The notes under the pieces: generated by a model
Database searches by the model: none
The model's input: only the letters and a program-made list of their open reading frames with translations
What the model was told of the DNA's origin: nothing
In this document: positions 45,412 through 55,553 of the stretch, piece after piece
Numbering within the stretch: the first letter of the stretch is position 1
Layout: each line of letters begins with the position of its first letter
Source of the DNA: CAVSUB01 sp963730995
GTDB taxonomy: Bacteria > Acidobacteriota > Vicinamibacteria > Vicinamibacterales > 2-12-FULL-66-21
Assembly: GCA_963730995.1 (NCBI GenBank)
Contig: CAVSUB010000012.1
Location: forward strand, 372,001 to 436,000
Direction: 5' to 3'
Length of the DNA: 64,000 nucleotides
Position numbers and translations under genes: made by a program

Positions 45412-45930
45412 ATGATGACCTTCGACATCGAGATCGCCGGCCGCAGCCGCAGCGTCGCGATCGAGCCCGCGGCCGGCACACGCTTCCGGGTGACGGTCGA
45501 CGGGCACTCCACCCTCGTCGATGCCGTTCGCATCGGTGACTTCGCGCTGTCCCTCATCGTCGATGGCGACACGGGATCGAGCCGTGAAGCGCAAGTCGTG
45601 CCCGCGGGGCCTGGCGGTGACATCCTGGTGTGGCTCGACGGCCAGATCGCAGCGGCCAGCGTCGACGGACGACGCGCGCGGCGAGGACGCGGCGATGCGG
45701 GTCGCGGGAGTCAGGGCGCGCAATCGATCGTCGCGCCGATGCCGGGGCGCGTCGTTCGGATTCTCGTGGGGCCGGGCGACGAGGTCACCGCCCGCCAGCC
45801 GGTCGTCGTCGTCGAAGCTATGAAGATGGAAAATGAGCTGCGATCGCCGAAAGCGGGCCGCGTCAAGGACGTTTCGGTCGCCGTGGGCGCGTCGGTCGAG
45901 GCCGGCCGCGTTCTGATAGTAGTCGAATAG
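45412..45930 (+). CDS. Biotin carboxyl carrier protein
   Basis: The 172-residue protein has an N-terminal beta region (FDIEIAGRSRSVAIEPAAG) and a C-terminal biotinyl domain (IVAPMPGRVVRILVGPGDEV, VVVEAMKMENEL with the biotinylated Lys, GASVEAGRVLIVVE). It carries biotin between the carboxylase and carboxyltransferase. A short basic linker (GRRARRGRGDAG) joins the halves. ATG 45412 or 45415 both fit. The next gene starts 16 bases later. Confidence 0.93.
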   Translation: MMTFDIEIAGRSRSVAIEPAAGTRFRVTVDGHSTLVDAVRIGDFALSLIVDGDTGSSREAQVVPAGPGGDILVWLDGQIAAASVDGRRARRGRGDAGRGSQGAQSIVAPMPGRVVRILVGPGDEVTARQPVVVVEAMKMENELRSPKAGRVKDVSVAVGASVEAGRVLIVVE

Positions 45931-45946
45931 CCACCCTGTCCGCCCA

Positions 45947-48900
45947 ATGACCGACCACCCCGACGAGCCACCGACGCAACCGGCGGGCGAGGAGCCCTCG
46001 GCGGCGCCCGATCGGGTCGAGCCGGTCGTGCCGACGACCGTCCGCCGGCGCAGTCCGTTGGTGCGGGCGCTGCGGACCGTGCTCGCGATCGTCACAGCGA
46101 TCGTGGCCGCAGGGTTCGTCACGCTGTTCACCATCGACCTGGGTCCGGAGCTGCGCGGCCGGGCGGAGCGTGAAGGCTCGAAGTTCATCGAGCGGCCGAT
46201 GCACATCGGCCGGCTCTCGGCAAAGCTCACACCCGGCGTGTTCGTGGTCGAGGATCTCGTGATCGAAGGTCTTACACCTCAGGACCGGCCCTTCCTGACG
46301 GCGAAGAAGATCACCGTTGAGGTCCCGTGGTGGACAGTCTTCAGCCGGAAGCTCATCATCGAGTCGGTCGCCATGACCGACTGGAACATGGTGATCGAGA
46401 CATTTCCCAACGGCCGCCACAACTTTCCCAAGTTCACCCGGAAGACGCCCAGCAAGGGACCGAGCCGCTTCACGACGACGCTCCGGAGTGTAGCCGCCTT
46501 GCGGGGCTCGTTCACGTACGAAGATCACGGGACGCCCTGGAGCACCTCCGCGCGTGACTTGAACGTGCTGATTTTTCGTCCGCCGGTTGCGACCAACTAC
46601 CTCGGCCGCGCGTCGTTCTCGGACGGCACAGTGAAGATCCAGTCGTACGAGTCGTTCCGCACGAACATGCAGTCGAGGTTCACGATCGATGGTCCCATCG
46701 TGCACTTCGGCCACATGGATTTGATCGGAGATGGATCCCGGTCGGTCGTCACCGGCGACGTCGATTTGGGGCGCTGGCCGGAGCAGACCTATCAGGTGCG
46801 CTCGAAAATCGACTTTCCCACGCAGAAAGAGATCTTCTTTCACGGCCAGAAGTTCACGGCCTCCGGCCAGGGCGATTTCACCGGCACGTTTCATCTCTTC
46901 AAGGGCGGCCGCGAGCTGAAAGGCACCTTCACGAGCCCCGTTGCAGGTGTGAATACGTGGCGTTTTCCGAACCTGCGGGGATCCGTGCTGTGGGTGCCCG
47001 ATCGCCTCGAGATTACGAACACTACCGCCGAGCTCTATGGCGGAACGACGCGCTTCGACTATCGGATGGCGCCGTTCGGGAAGCCGGGCGTTCCGGCGCG
47101 CGCCACGTGGGACGTCGACTATCGCGGCGTCGATCTTTCACGGCTCACGGACTTTCTCGAAGTGAAGGGTCTGCGGCTCGCCGGCAGCGCCACGGGCAAG
47201 AACCGGCTCGAGTGGCCGCTCGGAAAGTGGGCGCTCAAAACGGGGCGTGGCGAGGTCACCCTGCAGCCGCCGCCGGGCGTGAAGCCGATGACGCGCGAGT
47301 TCCAGGCAGACGTCATCGCCAGGGTCGCCGATTTGCCGGAGCTGGCCGGTCCCTTCAACTCGCATTTGTCGCTCGGATACAAGCCGGTCGCCGGACACAT
47401 CGTCTATTCGCTCGATCCGGACTGGATCGTCCTCGATGACAGCTGGGCAGCCACCGAGAGCACCTACGTGCAGTTCCAGGGACGCACCGCGTTCGGGGAA
47501 CGCTCGGAGATGCCGTTCCACGTCACGAGCCTCGACTGGCAGGAAAGCGACCGTGTGCTCGCCGGAATCATGACGACGTTCGGCGCGCCGACGGGCGCGG
47601 TGGCGATCGACGGAAACGGCGAGTTCGACGGCCGGATGCTGGCGTCGTTCTCGAAGCCTCGCATCGAGGGCACATTCAGGGGCGATCGCCTTCGGGCCTG
47701 GGACGTCATCTGGGGCCGGGGGATCGCGGACGTCGTGATCGAGAACAGCTACGCGATCGTGGCGAATGCGATCCTGACTTCCGGGGAGTCGGAGATTCGC
47801 GCCGATGGCCAGTTCTCCCTCGGGTATCCGCGCAAGGATCACGGAGAGGAGATTGACGCGCGCATCCGCCTCAATCGCAGACCGCTCGCCGACCTTCGTC
47901 ACGCGTTTCAACTGGACGACTATCCAATGGAGGGCCTGGTATCCGGCGACTTCCACCTTTATGGGGCGTACGAGGGGCCGTTCGGGTTCGGCAAGATGGC
48001 GATCGACCAAGGAGTCGCGTACGGCGAGACGTTCGAGCGCGCGACATCCTCGTTGCGCTTCGAAGGCAACGGTGTTCGCCTCGATTCTCTGGAGATGCGG
48101 AAGAGCACCGGCACGGTCACGGGCGCGGCATTCGTAGGTTGGGAGGGGGACTACTCCTTCAATGCGGACGGCACTCGAATTCCGGTCGAGTCGCTCAGGA
48201 CCGTCGACGTTCCCGCAGGCGCCACTGTCTGGCCTTCTCCAGTTCAGCGCCAGCGGCGCGGGCACGTTCGAGGAGCCGAAATACGACGTGAAACTGCGCG
48301 GCGACGACCTGTTCGCCGGCGATGAAGGCATCGGGCAGCTGAACGGCCGGCTCTCGCTGCGCGGCGAGCTCCTGAACCTGGAAATGGAAGCGGCCTCTCC
48401 TCGTCTGGTCGTCTCGGGTTCAGGGCGCATCGCGCTCACGCCCGAGATGGACGCCGAGCTCAACGTGCGATTTGCCGACACATCGCTCGACCCGTACGTA
48501 CGCTTCTTCGAGCCACGCCTCTCGCCGTTCACGAACGCCGTCGCGGGCGGTACGCTCCGGGTCGTGGGCGAGCTCGCGGACGTCGACCACCTCGTCGTCG
48601 AAACGCACGTCGAGAGCCTCGACTTGAAGCTGTTCGACTACAGATTGAAGAACACGGGCACGATCGATCTCTCGCTGGACCATCACATCCTCAAAGTCGA
48701 CCAGCTCAGGCTCACGGGAGAAGGCACCGAGCTGCAGGTTCAAGGACAGGTCGCGTTCGATCGAAACGAGATCTCGGTGCAGGCAGCCGGAGATGGCAAT
48801 CTTGGAATCCTGCAGGGCTTTTACCGCGATCTCCGCAGCCGCGGTACCGCCGCGATCAAGGCGCAAATCAGCGGTCCGCTCGACAAGCCGGTGTTCTCCG

Positions 48901-50096
48901 GGAGCGCAGACATCACGGACGGCCGCATCAGGGTGTTGTCGATGCCCAACTCGATCGAAGCGATCAACGGCCGGCTCTCGTTCGACGCCGACGGCGTTCG
49001 CCTGGACGACGTGTCCGCGCGCCTCGGCGAAGGCGATGTGCGGTTCGGCGGCCGGATCGCGATCACGGGCTTTACGCTCGGCGATCTGAATCTGACGGCC
49101 ACGGGAGAGCGGATGCGGATCCGCTATCCCGCCGGGTTCGTCTCGACGATCGATGCGAATCTGGCGTTGCAGGGCACGATCGCAGCGCCGGTGCTGAGCG
49201 GAAACGTCCTGGTTCGCGACGCGCTCTGGTCGCGCCGCATCGAGGCCACCCCGGGCTTCTTCAACCTGACCGGCGGCGGAAGCGCCGCTCCCGCCGTCGC
49301 GGCGCCCGAACCGTCGATTCCCCTCCGGCTGGACATCGACATCAACGCGCCCTCGAGCTTCCGGATCGAGAACAACATCGCGAAGATGATCGCGAGCGCC
49401 GATCTGAAGCTCCAGGGAACGTACGATCGGCCCCAACTGTTCGGTCACGTGGAGATCGATCGCGGGGACATCGTCTTCGAGGGAAATCGATACGTGGTGA
49501 CGCGCGGCGGCGTGGACTTCTTCAATGCGTCGCGCATAGAGCCCGTCTTCGACATCGAGGCCGAGACCCGCGTGCGCGTGCCCGAGCAGATTTACAACAT
49601 CACGCTTGGGTTCAGCGGCACGACGAGCCGATTCTCGTATTCGCTGAACTCCGATCCTCCGCTGCCGCAGGTGGACATTCTCTCGGTGCTGCTTGGTCAG
49701 CAGACCGACCTCACCAACGCGGAGCTTCGCGCCTTGAGGCCCGGCGCAACGCAGCAGTCGGAGGAAGTGCTCCTGAGGCAGGCGTTCTCACGCATGCTCA
49801 CGAGCCCCATCTCGGCGCCTGTCAGCCGGATTCTCGGCGAGACGCTCGGCATCGAGACCGTGATCTCTCCGACGTTCGGCACGGAGACGGATCCGCTGAC
49901 GCCCTCCGCGCGGCTGATCCTCGGTCGGCGGATCTCCAACCGCGCGTACCTCACGTTCGCGCGCGCGCTGGGCGGCGCGCAGCGCGAGCAGATCATCATC
50001 CTCGAATACGATCAAAGTGAACGGGTCGGCTGGGTCGTCACGCAGAACGGCGACAGGACGTACGCGCTCGATTTCCGGGTTCGGCACAGGTTCTGA
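45947..50096 (+). CDS. TamB/AsmA-like translocation and assembly protein, +1 frameshift
   Basis: An inner-membrane anchored giant of about 1382 residues once joined. The N-terminus has one membrane helix (VLAIVTAIVAAGFVTLFTI) and an AsmA-like repeat region (FIERPMHIGRLSAKLTPGVF, VEVPWWTVFSRKLIIESV). The C-terminus is DUF490/TamB-like (QVDILSVLLGQQTDLTNAEL, LILGRRISNRAYLTFARALGG). The frame breaks near 48222: upstream reads VPAGATVW, downstream reads LSGLLQFSASG; one extra C at 48222-48223 explains it. The beta-taco structure of this family spans the periplasm, moving lipids or helping outer-membrane protein assembly. Its TGA abuts the ATG of the BamA-family gene. Confidence 0.88.
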
Positions 50097-53069
50097 ATGC
50101 GTTGGCTCCTGCTCGCGTGCGTGGCGACAGTCGTTTTGACGGGTTCGCCCAACATCGCGGCAGCACAGGCAACGGCGGCTCCGGCTCCCGGCGTCCAATC
50201 AGCCGGACCTGTCGCCGACGCCGCGACATACGTCGGCAGACCGGTCGAGCAGCTCCAGGTCTTCGTCGACGGGCAACCGACGACGGATGCGGCGATCACG
50301 GACTTGCTCGAGACGCACGTCGGCAGGCCGCTGGCGATGGCCGACGTTCGCGAGTCGATCGCTCACCTCTATAGTCTCGGCCGCTTCCAGGACGTCCGGG
50401 TCGACGCTGCGACCTCGAGCTCGGGTGGCGTCAGCCTGCGCTTCGATCTCGTTCCGCTCCGCAGCGTGCAGGACGTGGAATTCACCGGCACGCTCGGCCT
50501 CGACAAGGGACTGCTGCGGCGCACGATAGCCGATCGCTACGGCGCACGGCCGCCGGTCGCGCGGGCCGCTGACGCGGCTCGCACGCTCGAGGCCCTCTAC
50601 CGGGATCATGGCTATCTCGGCGCCGTCGTCGGTGCGACGCCCACGACGGCGGCGGACGGCGGGAGCACCGTCCTGACCTTTCACGTCGAGCCTGGACCGC
50701 GCGCCACAATCGCCGACGTGAAGATCGACGGGGATCCGCGTACGGCGCGCGCCACCCTGGAGCGGCAACTCGGCGTACAAAGGGGATCGCCCTACGAAGC
50801 CCCGCAGCTGCAGCAGCGCCTCGACGAGTTCACAACAAAGCTTCGAAAGCGCGGCTTCTACGAGGCGACGGCCAGCCCGCGCGCAACGATCTCCGAGGAC
50901 AAGAGGTCGGTCGACCTCACGATCGCCGTGCGCTCGGGCCCCGCCGTGACCGTGCGTTACGAGGGCGATCCGCTGCCTGCCGACCGGCTGAAGGAGCTCG
51001 TGCCTGTCGAGCGGGAGAACTCCGCGACCGAAGATCTCCTCGAGGATTCGATCGTCGCGATCCGAGCGTATCTCCGCCAGCAGGGGTACTGGAAAGGCGA
51101 CGCTTCATGGCGTCGAGAGGAAACTGCCGAAGCGTTGTCCCTTGTCTTTCAAATCAAGAAGGGCATGCGGTACTACGTCGCCGAGCCGGTCCAGTTGAGC
51201 GGCAACCAGGCAATCCCGGCCGACGAGCTGCGGACGATGATTGGCCTCAAGCCGGGGGAGCTCTTCGTGGAATCGGGGTTGTCCGGCGCGTCGGCCGCCA
51301 TCACCGAGCTTTATCGTCAGCGCGGCTTCGTGAGCGCAACGGTGAAGTATTCGGTTGTCGAGACCGATCCGCGACGTCCCGACGAGGGACTGATCAAGCC
51401 GGTGATCGTCATCTCCGAAGGCCCCCGCACACTCGTCGGTACTGTCCAGATCACCGGGAGCTCGGCGCTCTCGGAGCCCGAGCTGCGGGCGCGCGTCAAG
51501 CTCGGGGAAGGGCAGCCGTTCTATCAGCCGCAGCTGAACGCCGACCGCGACGCGCTGATCCTCGAATACCTCAACATCGGATTCTCGTCAGCCGAGGTCG
51601 TCGTCACGCCGGTCTTTTCGAACGATCGGACGCGCGCCGACGTGACGTTTGCCGTTCAGGAGGGACCGCAGATAATCGTCGACCACATCCTGATCGTCGG
51701 CAATACGCACACGGATCCGCGCGTCATCCTGAACGAGATGAAGTTGAGGCCCGGCGCACCACTCGGGCGCGAAGACCGTGACGAGAGTCAGCGGGCGCTC
51801 AGCGCGCTCGGCCTGTTCCGCCGCGTTCGCATCACGGAGCTGCGCCACGGCAGCGGCAACAGGCAGGACATACTCGTCACCGTCGACGAGGCGCCGATGA
51901 CGACGATCAGTTATGGCGGCGGTGCCGAGGCGAACCAGGTACTGCGGGCAACGGGGCCCAGCGGTGAGGCGCGGACCGAGATCGAGTTCGCCCCGCGCGG
52001 GTTCTTCAACATCGGTCGTCGCAATGTCGGTGGACGCAACCGTACAGTCGACCTGTACACGCGATTGAGCCTCCATAGGCAAGACGGCAACCCGGACGAT
52101 CCCACGGACACTCCCTCGGGTCTGGCATTCCCCGAGTATCGGGTCGTCGGCACCTTCCGCCAGCCCCGGGCGTTCTGGTCGAGCGACGTTGTCGTTACGG
52201 CCGCAACCGAGCAGGGCGTTCGCAGCAGCTTCAACTTCGCCCGCAAGGGTGTGAACGCGGACATGCTGCGCCGTCTGAGCCCGTCAATCCGCGTGTCGGG
52301 CCGCTATTCGTTCAACACGACGCGGACCTTCGACGAGCAGCTCGACGAGGAGGAGCAGGCGACGATCGACCGCGTCTTTCCTCAGGTGCGGCTGTCGGCG
52401 TTCTCCGGCGCCGTCGCGCGCGATACCCGCGACAGCGTGATCGATCCGAGTCGCGGCAACTTCCTGAGTGCGGAGGGAACCCTGGCCGCTCGCTCCCTTG
52501 GCGGACAGGTCGGCTTCCTGAAGACCTACCTGCAGGGCCTCTGGTTCCGGCAGCTGACGAGCCGTCGGCCCGTCGTTCTCGCGACCCGCGGCGCCATAGG
52601 ACTTGCCGACGGCTTTCCTCGAGAGGGTCAGGCTGTCGACGACTCGGGCGCGCCCATTCCTGGCGAGACGGTTCAGATCGACGACCTCCCGGCGAGCGAG
52701 CGCTTCTTCGCCGGAGGCGACACGACGATCCGCGGCTTCGCGCTCGACACCGTCGGCACGAGCGCGACTATCAGCGCCAGTGGATTCCCGCGAGGCGGGA
52801 ATGCCGTGCTGATTCTCAACAGCGAGCTGCGCGTGCCGCTGTGGCGTGACATAGGAGCAGCTTTCTTTGCGGATGGCGGCAACGTCTTCGACCGGGTGAC
52901 CAACTTCGATTTCGGCGAGCTGAGAGGCGCGCTGGGTCTCGGTTTACGGTACCGTTCGCCGGTCGGACCGATCCGAATCGACGTCGGGTTCAAAATGGAC
53001 CGTCGAGAAATCGGTGGCCAGCTCGAGCCGCGTGTCGTCTGGCACTTCAGTATTGGCCAGGCGTTCTGA
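50097..53069 (+). CDS. BamA/TamA family outer-membrane protein with many POTRA domains
   Basis: The 990-residue protein has a signal peptide (residues 1-24, ending IAAAQ). About six to seven POTRA-like repeats follow (for example RPLAMADVRESIAHLYSLGR, GLDKGLLRRTIADRYG, YEAPQLQQRLDEFTTKLRKR, LFVESGLSGASAAITELYRQ, VGNTHTDPRVILNEMKL) to about residue 600. The rest is a 16-strand-type beta barrel (GEARTEIEFAPRGFFNIGRR, SVIDPSRGNFLSAEGTLAAR, LRYRSPVGPIRIDVGFKM, ending WHFSIGQAF with terminal Phe). Next to a TamB-like gene it is the TamA-type partner by context. E. coli TamA has three POTRA domains, BamA five. Confidence 0.92.
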   Translation: MRWLLLACVATVVLTGSPNIAAAQATAAPAPGVQSAGPVADAATYVGRPVEQLQVFVDGQPTTDAAITDLLETHVGRPLAMADVRESIAHLYSLGRFQDVRVDAATSSSGGVSLRFDLVPLRSVQDVEFTGTLGLDKGLLRRTIADRYGARPPVARAADAARTLEALYRDHGYLGAVVGATPTTAADGGSTVLTFHVEPGPRATIADVKIDGDPRTARATLERQLGVQRGSPYEAPQLQQRLDEFTTKLRKRGFYEATASPRATISEDKRSVDLTIAVRSGPAVTVRYEGDPLPADRLKELVPVERENSATEDLLEDSIVAIRAYLRQQGYWKGDASWRREETAEALSLVFQIKKGMRYYVAEPVQLSGNQAIPADELRTMIGLKPGELFVESGLSGASAAITELYRQRGFVSATVKYSVVETDPRRPDEGLIKPVIVISEGPRTLVGTVQITGSSALSEPELRARVKLGEGQPFYQPQLNADRDALILEYLNIGFSSAEVVVTPVFSNDRTRADVTFAVQEGPQIIVDHILIVGNTHTDPRVILNEMKLRPGAPLGREDRDESQRALSALGLFRRVRITELRHGSGNRQDILVTVDEAPMTTISYGGGAEANQVLRATGPSGEARTEIEFAPRGFFNIGRRNVGGRNRTVDLYTRLSLHRQDGNPDDPTDTPSGLAFPEYRVVGTFRQPRAFWSSDVVVTAATEQGVRSSFNFARKGVNADMLRRLSPSIRVSGRYSFNTTRTFDEQLDEEEQATIDRVFPQVRLSAFSGAVARDTRDSVIDPSRGNFLSAEGTLAARSLGGQVGFLKTYLQGLWFRQLTSRRPVVLATRGAIGLADGFPREGQAVDDSGAPIPGETVQIDDLPASERFFAGGDTTIRGFALDTVGTSATISASGFPRGGNAVLILNSELRVPLWRDIGAAFFADGGNVFDRVTNFDFGELRGALGLGLRYRSPVGPIRIDVGFKMDRREIGGQLEPRVVWHFSIGQAF

Positions 53070-53088
53070 TACGGCGGGGAGGTTGTAC

Positions 53089-53742
53089 GTGCGGCATTCG
53101 GTGACACGCGCTCTGACAGCCCTCGCGCTTGGGACGGCTGTATCGCTGATGCCCGCGGCGGCACGTGGCGAAGTGATCGATCGCATTCTCGCCGTCGTGA
53201 ATCGGGAGCTGATCACTCTCTCGGATGTGGCCGCTGCGATCCGATTGGGCCTCGTTTCCGTGCCGCAACAGGGATCCGATCCCACACGGGCGGTCCTCGA
53301 TGCGCTCATCGACCGTCAGCTGGAGCTCGGCGAGGCCAACCGCTATCAACCGCCGGAACCAGCGGAGTCCCAAATCCAGGCCCGGATGGAGGCCGTCCGG
53401 TCGCGTTTCAACACTCCCGCGGCCTTCGCGCAGGCGCTCGCAAATTCCGGCGTTTCGGAGGACCAGCTGATGCTCAGGCTGCGTGAAGATCTCCGGATCG
53501 AGTCGTACCTCAATCAGCGGTTTGGCGTGCCTCGCCCGGCGTCCGATCAGGAGCTCATCGACTACTATCGTGCGCACACGGCGGACTTCTCGACCGCATC
53601 CGGCGTCAGGCCTTTCGCGGAGGTTCGAGAGGAGATCCGTGCGCGCCTCTCCGCTCTCCAGCGCGCGAGCCTGGTGGCGGACTGGCTCACGAGTCTGAAG
53701 CGGCGCACGGAAATTGCAGATCTGTATGTCAGTAGCAAGTGA
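53089..53742 (+). CDS. SurA N-terminal domain-like periplasmic chaperone
   Basis: The 217-residue protein has a signal peptide and a SurA-type N-domain (VIDRILAVVNRELITLSDVA, ALIDRQLELGEANRYQ, ALANSGVSEDQLMLRLREDLRIESYL). No PpiC/parvulin domain is present, so it is a short SurA-like chaperone rather than an isomerase. The GTG at 53089 follows a strong GGGGAGG ribosome site. It is third in the TamB-BamA family-SurA run, which points to outer-membrane protein assembly. Confidence 0.88.
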   Translation: MRHSVTRALTALALGTAVSLMPAAARGEVIDRILAVVNRELITLSDVAAAIRLGLVSVPQQGSDPTRAVLDALIDRQLELGEANRYQPPEPAESQIQARMEAVRSRFNTPAAFAQALANSGVSEDQLMLRLREDLRIESYLNQRFGVPRPASDQELIDYYRAHTADFSTASGVRPFAEVREEIRARLSALQRASLVADWLTSLKRRTEIADLYVSSK

Positions 53743-53792
53743 TCCCTGGCAGCGTCCCGTCCACAAAGTCCGCGTATGATCTCTCCTGCACC

Positions 53793-55403
53793 ATGGAGCT
53801 GCCGACGCCAGCCTCGTCGACTCTTCGTGTCCGACTGCTGCTCGTCCTGATCACGACGACCGCGCTGGCCCTGCGTGTAGGCTGGCTATGGTATCTCGCC
53901 AGACCTGAAGACATCGCAGTCGACCCTGACGGCTATTGGCGCGCGGCACGCCTGCTCCTGCGGACAGGCGAATGGCGCTGGACGTTCGGCGCCGTCCGCT
54001 ACCCGTACTTGGGCCACGAGTACCTGCTGCCGCCGCTCTACCCGGCGTTCCTGTCCCTGTTTCAACGCCAGGATCTCGCGTTGGTAGTGCAGGCGATGCT
54101 CTCAGCTGCCTGTTGTCCGTTGCTGTTCATCACCGCCCGGCGAGTGCACTCCGAACGTGCAGGATTGATAGCGGCGACGATCTGGGCCATCTGGGCGCCA
54201 TCGATTGTCGGAACGATGGTCTTCATGCAGGAGGCGCTGCACATTCCTCTGCTCGTCGCGGGATTTGCGGCGCTGCCGCCGCTGGCGCAGACGACTTCGG
54301 CCTTCCGATTCCTGGTTGCCGGCGTGCTTCTGGGCTGCGCCGCCCTCGCACGGTCGATGCCGCTGTACTTCATGCCCGTCGCGAGCGCCTTTCTCCTCTG
54401 GATCCGGCGTCCCGCTCGCGCGGCAGCGGCGTACGTCATCGCGCTGCTCGGCGGGTTCCTGATCGCGGCAGGGCCGTACTCGCTCTCAGCTTCCCTCAAG
54501 AATGCCCGCGTCGTCCTCATCGAAAACCATGGTGGCATCACGGCCGGCGAGTACGTGGGCGTCAATCAGGGTGGCGGCAGTCCGGAGGCGTCGGCCGCCA
54601 TCCAGACGTACCTGGAAGGTGCGTTCGCGTCACCCGTCCAATTTGCGGCGACGTGGTGGCGGTTTGCACGAAGTCTGGCGTACGTGTCTGGTGGACGTTT
54701 GATCGAGACGTACGTGTCGGCGTCTACACGGCAGATCGCACGGCTCGAAAAGCTCGCGTTCCACTTCTCGACCGACGTCCTGTTCATCAGCTGTCTCGCC
54801 CTCGCGCCGTTCGGTCTGGTGCTCGCCAGGCGTTCGGCCGATGCTGTCATGCTCGGGCTCTGGGTCCTCTGCGCCGTCGTCTTGACGGGTCTCGCTGCGC
54901 ATGGCGGTGCGCGCTACCGGAGCCCGATCGAACCGTTCCTCATCGTCCTGGCGTCGATTGCGCTGGCGGGCGGGTGGAGGCGCGTGACGCGACCCCTCTT
55001 CGCCGCGGCGGGAGTCGGCACGCTGCTGCTGCTCTGGCTGGTGCTGCCTCAGATTCCGGGGGCGCTGGAAGGAACCGCCGAGTACGGCGTGCTGGAGCGC
55101 CATGCCGTCAACGGTCACTCTCAGCTCGTCGTCGCTGAGCAGGCGGGCCTGCACGTCACGCCGATGAACGGACGGATTCAGTTCGAGCTGGCCACAGCGA
55201 CCGCGGGCGATCGACCGCTGAACGTCGAGATTCGAGTCGATGGCTCGCACGTGGCGACGGCGGACATCGTCCCGGGCGCCCAGCAGAAGCTCGATTACTT
55301 GTGGAGCCAGCCTGGCTCGGCGTTTCTGGAGTTGTCGTCCGGTGCGGTGACTGGCAAATCGCTTCGAGTCACCCTGCCGTCCGCAACGCCAAGTTCGCAA
55401 TAG
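53793..55403 (+). CDS. GT39-family membrane glycosyltransferase-like protein
   Basis: The 536-residue protein has about ten membrane helices and the ArnT/PMT-type start LALRVGWLWYLARPEDIAVDPDGYW with acidic residues in the first loop. A C-terminal soluble part (about 430-536) holds a lectin-like end. It probably uses a polyprenyl-phosphate sugar as donor. ATG at 53793 was chosen because the first helix follows. It is the only plus-strand gene of the sugar locus and runs toward the following operon. Confidence 0.87.
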   Translation: MELPTPASSTLRVRLLLVLITTTALALRVGWLWYLARPEDIAVDPDGYWRAARLLLRTGEWRWTFGAVRYPYLGHEYLLPPLYPAFLSLFQRQDLALVVQAMLSAACCPLLFITARRVHSERAGLIAATIWAIWAPSIVGTMVFMQEALHIPLLVAGFAALPPLAQTTSAFRFLVAGVLLGCAALARSMPLYFMPVASAFLLWIRRPARAAAAYVIALLGGFLIAAGPYSLSASLKNARVVLIENHGGITAGEYVGVNQGGGSPEASAAIQTYLEGAFASPVQFAATWWRFARSLAYVSGGRLIETYVSASTRQIARLEKLAFHFSTDVLFISCLALAPFGLVLARRSADAVMLGLWVLCAVVLTGLAAHGGARYRSPIEPFLIVLASIALAGGWRRVTRPLFAAAGVGTLLLLWLVLPQIPGALEGTAEYGVLERHAVNGHSQLVVAEQAGLHVTPMNGRIQFELATATAGDRPLNVEIRVDGSHVATADIVPGAQQKLDYLWSQPGSAFLELSSGAVTGKSLRVTLPSATPSSQ

Positions 55404-55499
55404 CGCTAGCGAGGCTCCGCCTGAGACCGGCATTGTCTGACAAAAGCCGCTCCGCCTCGCTAGACTGCAAGCTTGATAACGCCGCGCTGACGCGCGGAC

Positions 55500-55552
55500 G
55501 GTCTTGACCGAAAAACTCGACTCATTCGGTGCAAGTTTTTCGGGTCAAGACC
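55500..55552. terminator. Bidirectional terminator between convergent genes
   Basis: GGTCTTGACCGAAAAACT pairs with AGTTTTTCGGGTCAAGACC with one bulged base, around a 16-base loop. It lies between the converging GT39-type genes, 2 bases from the stop at 55554. A-tract and T-tract in the arms favour bidirectional use. Confidence 0.55.
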
Positions 55553-55553
55553 T

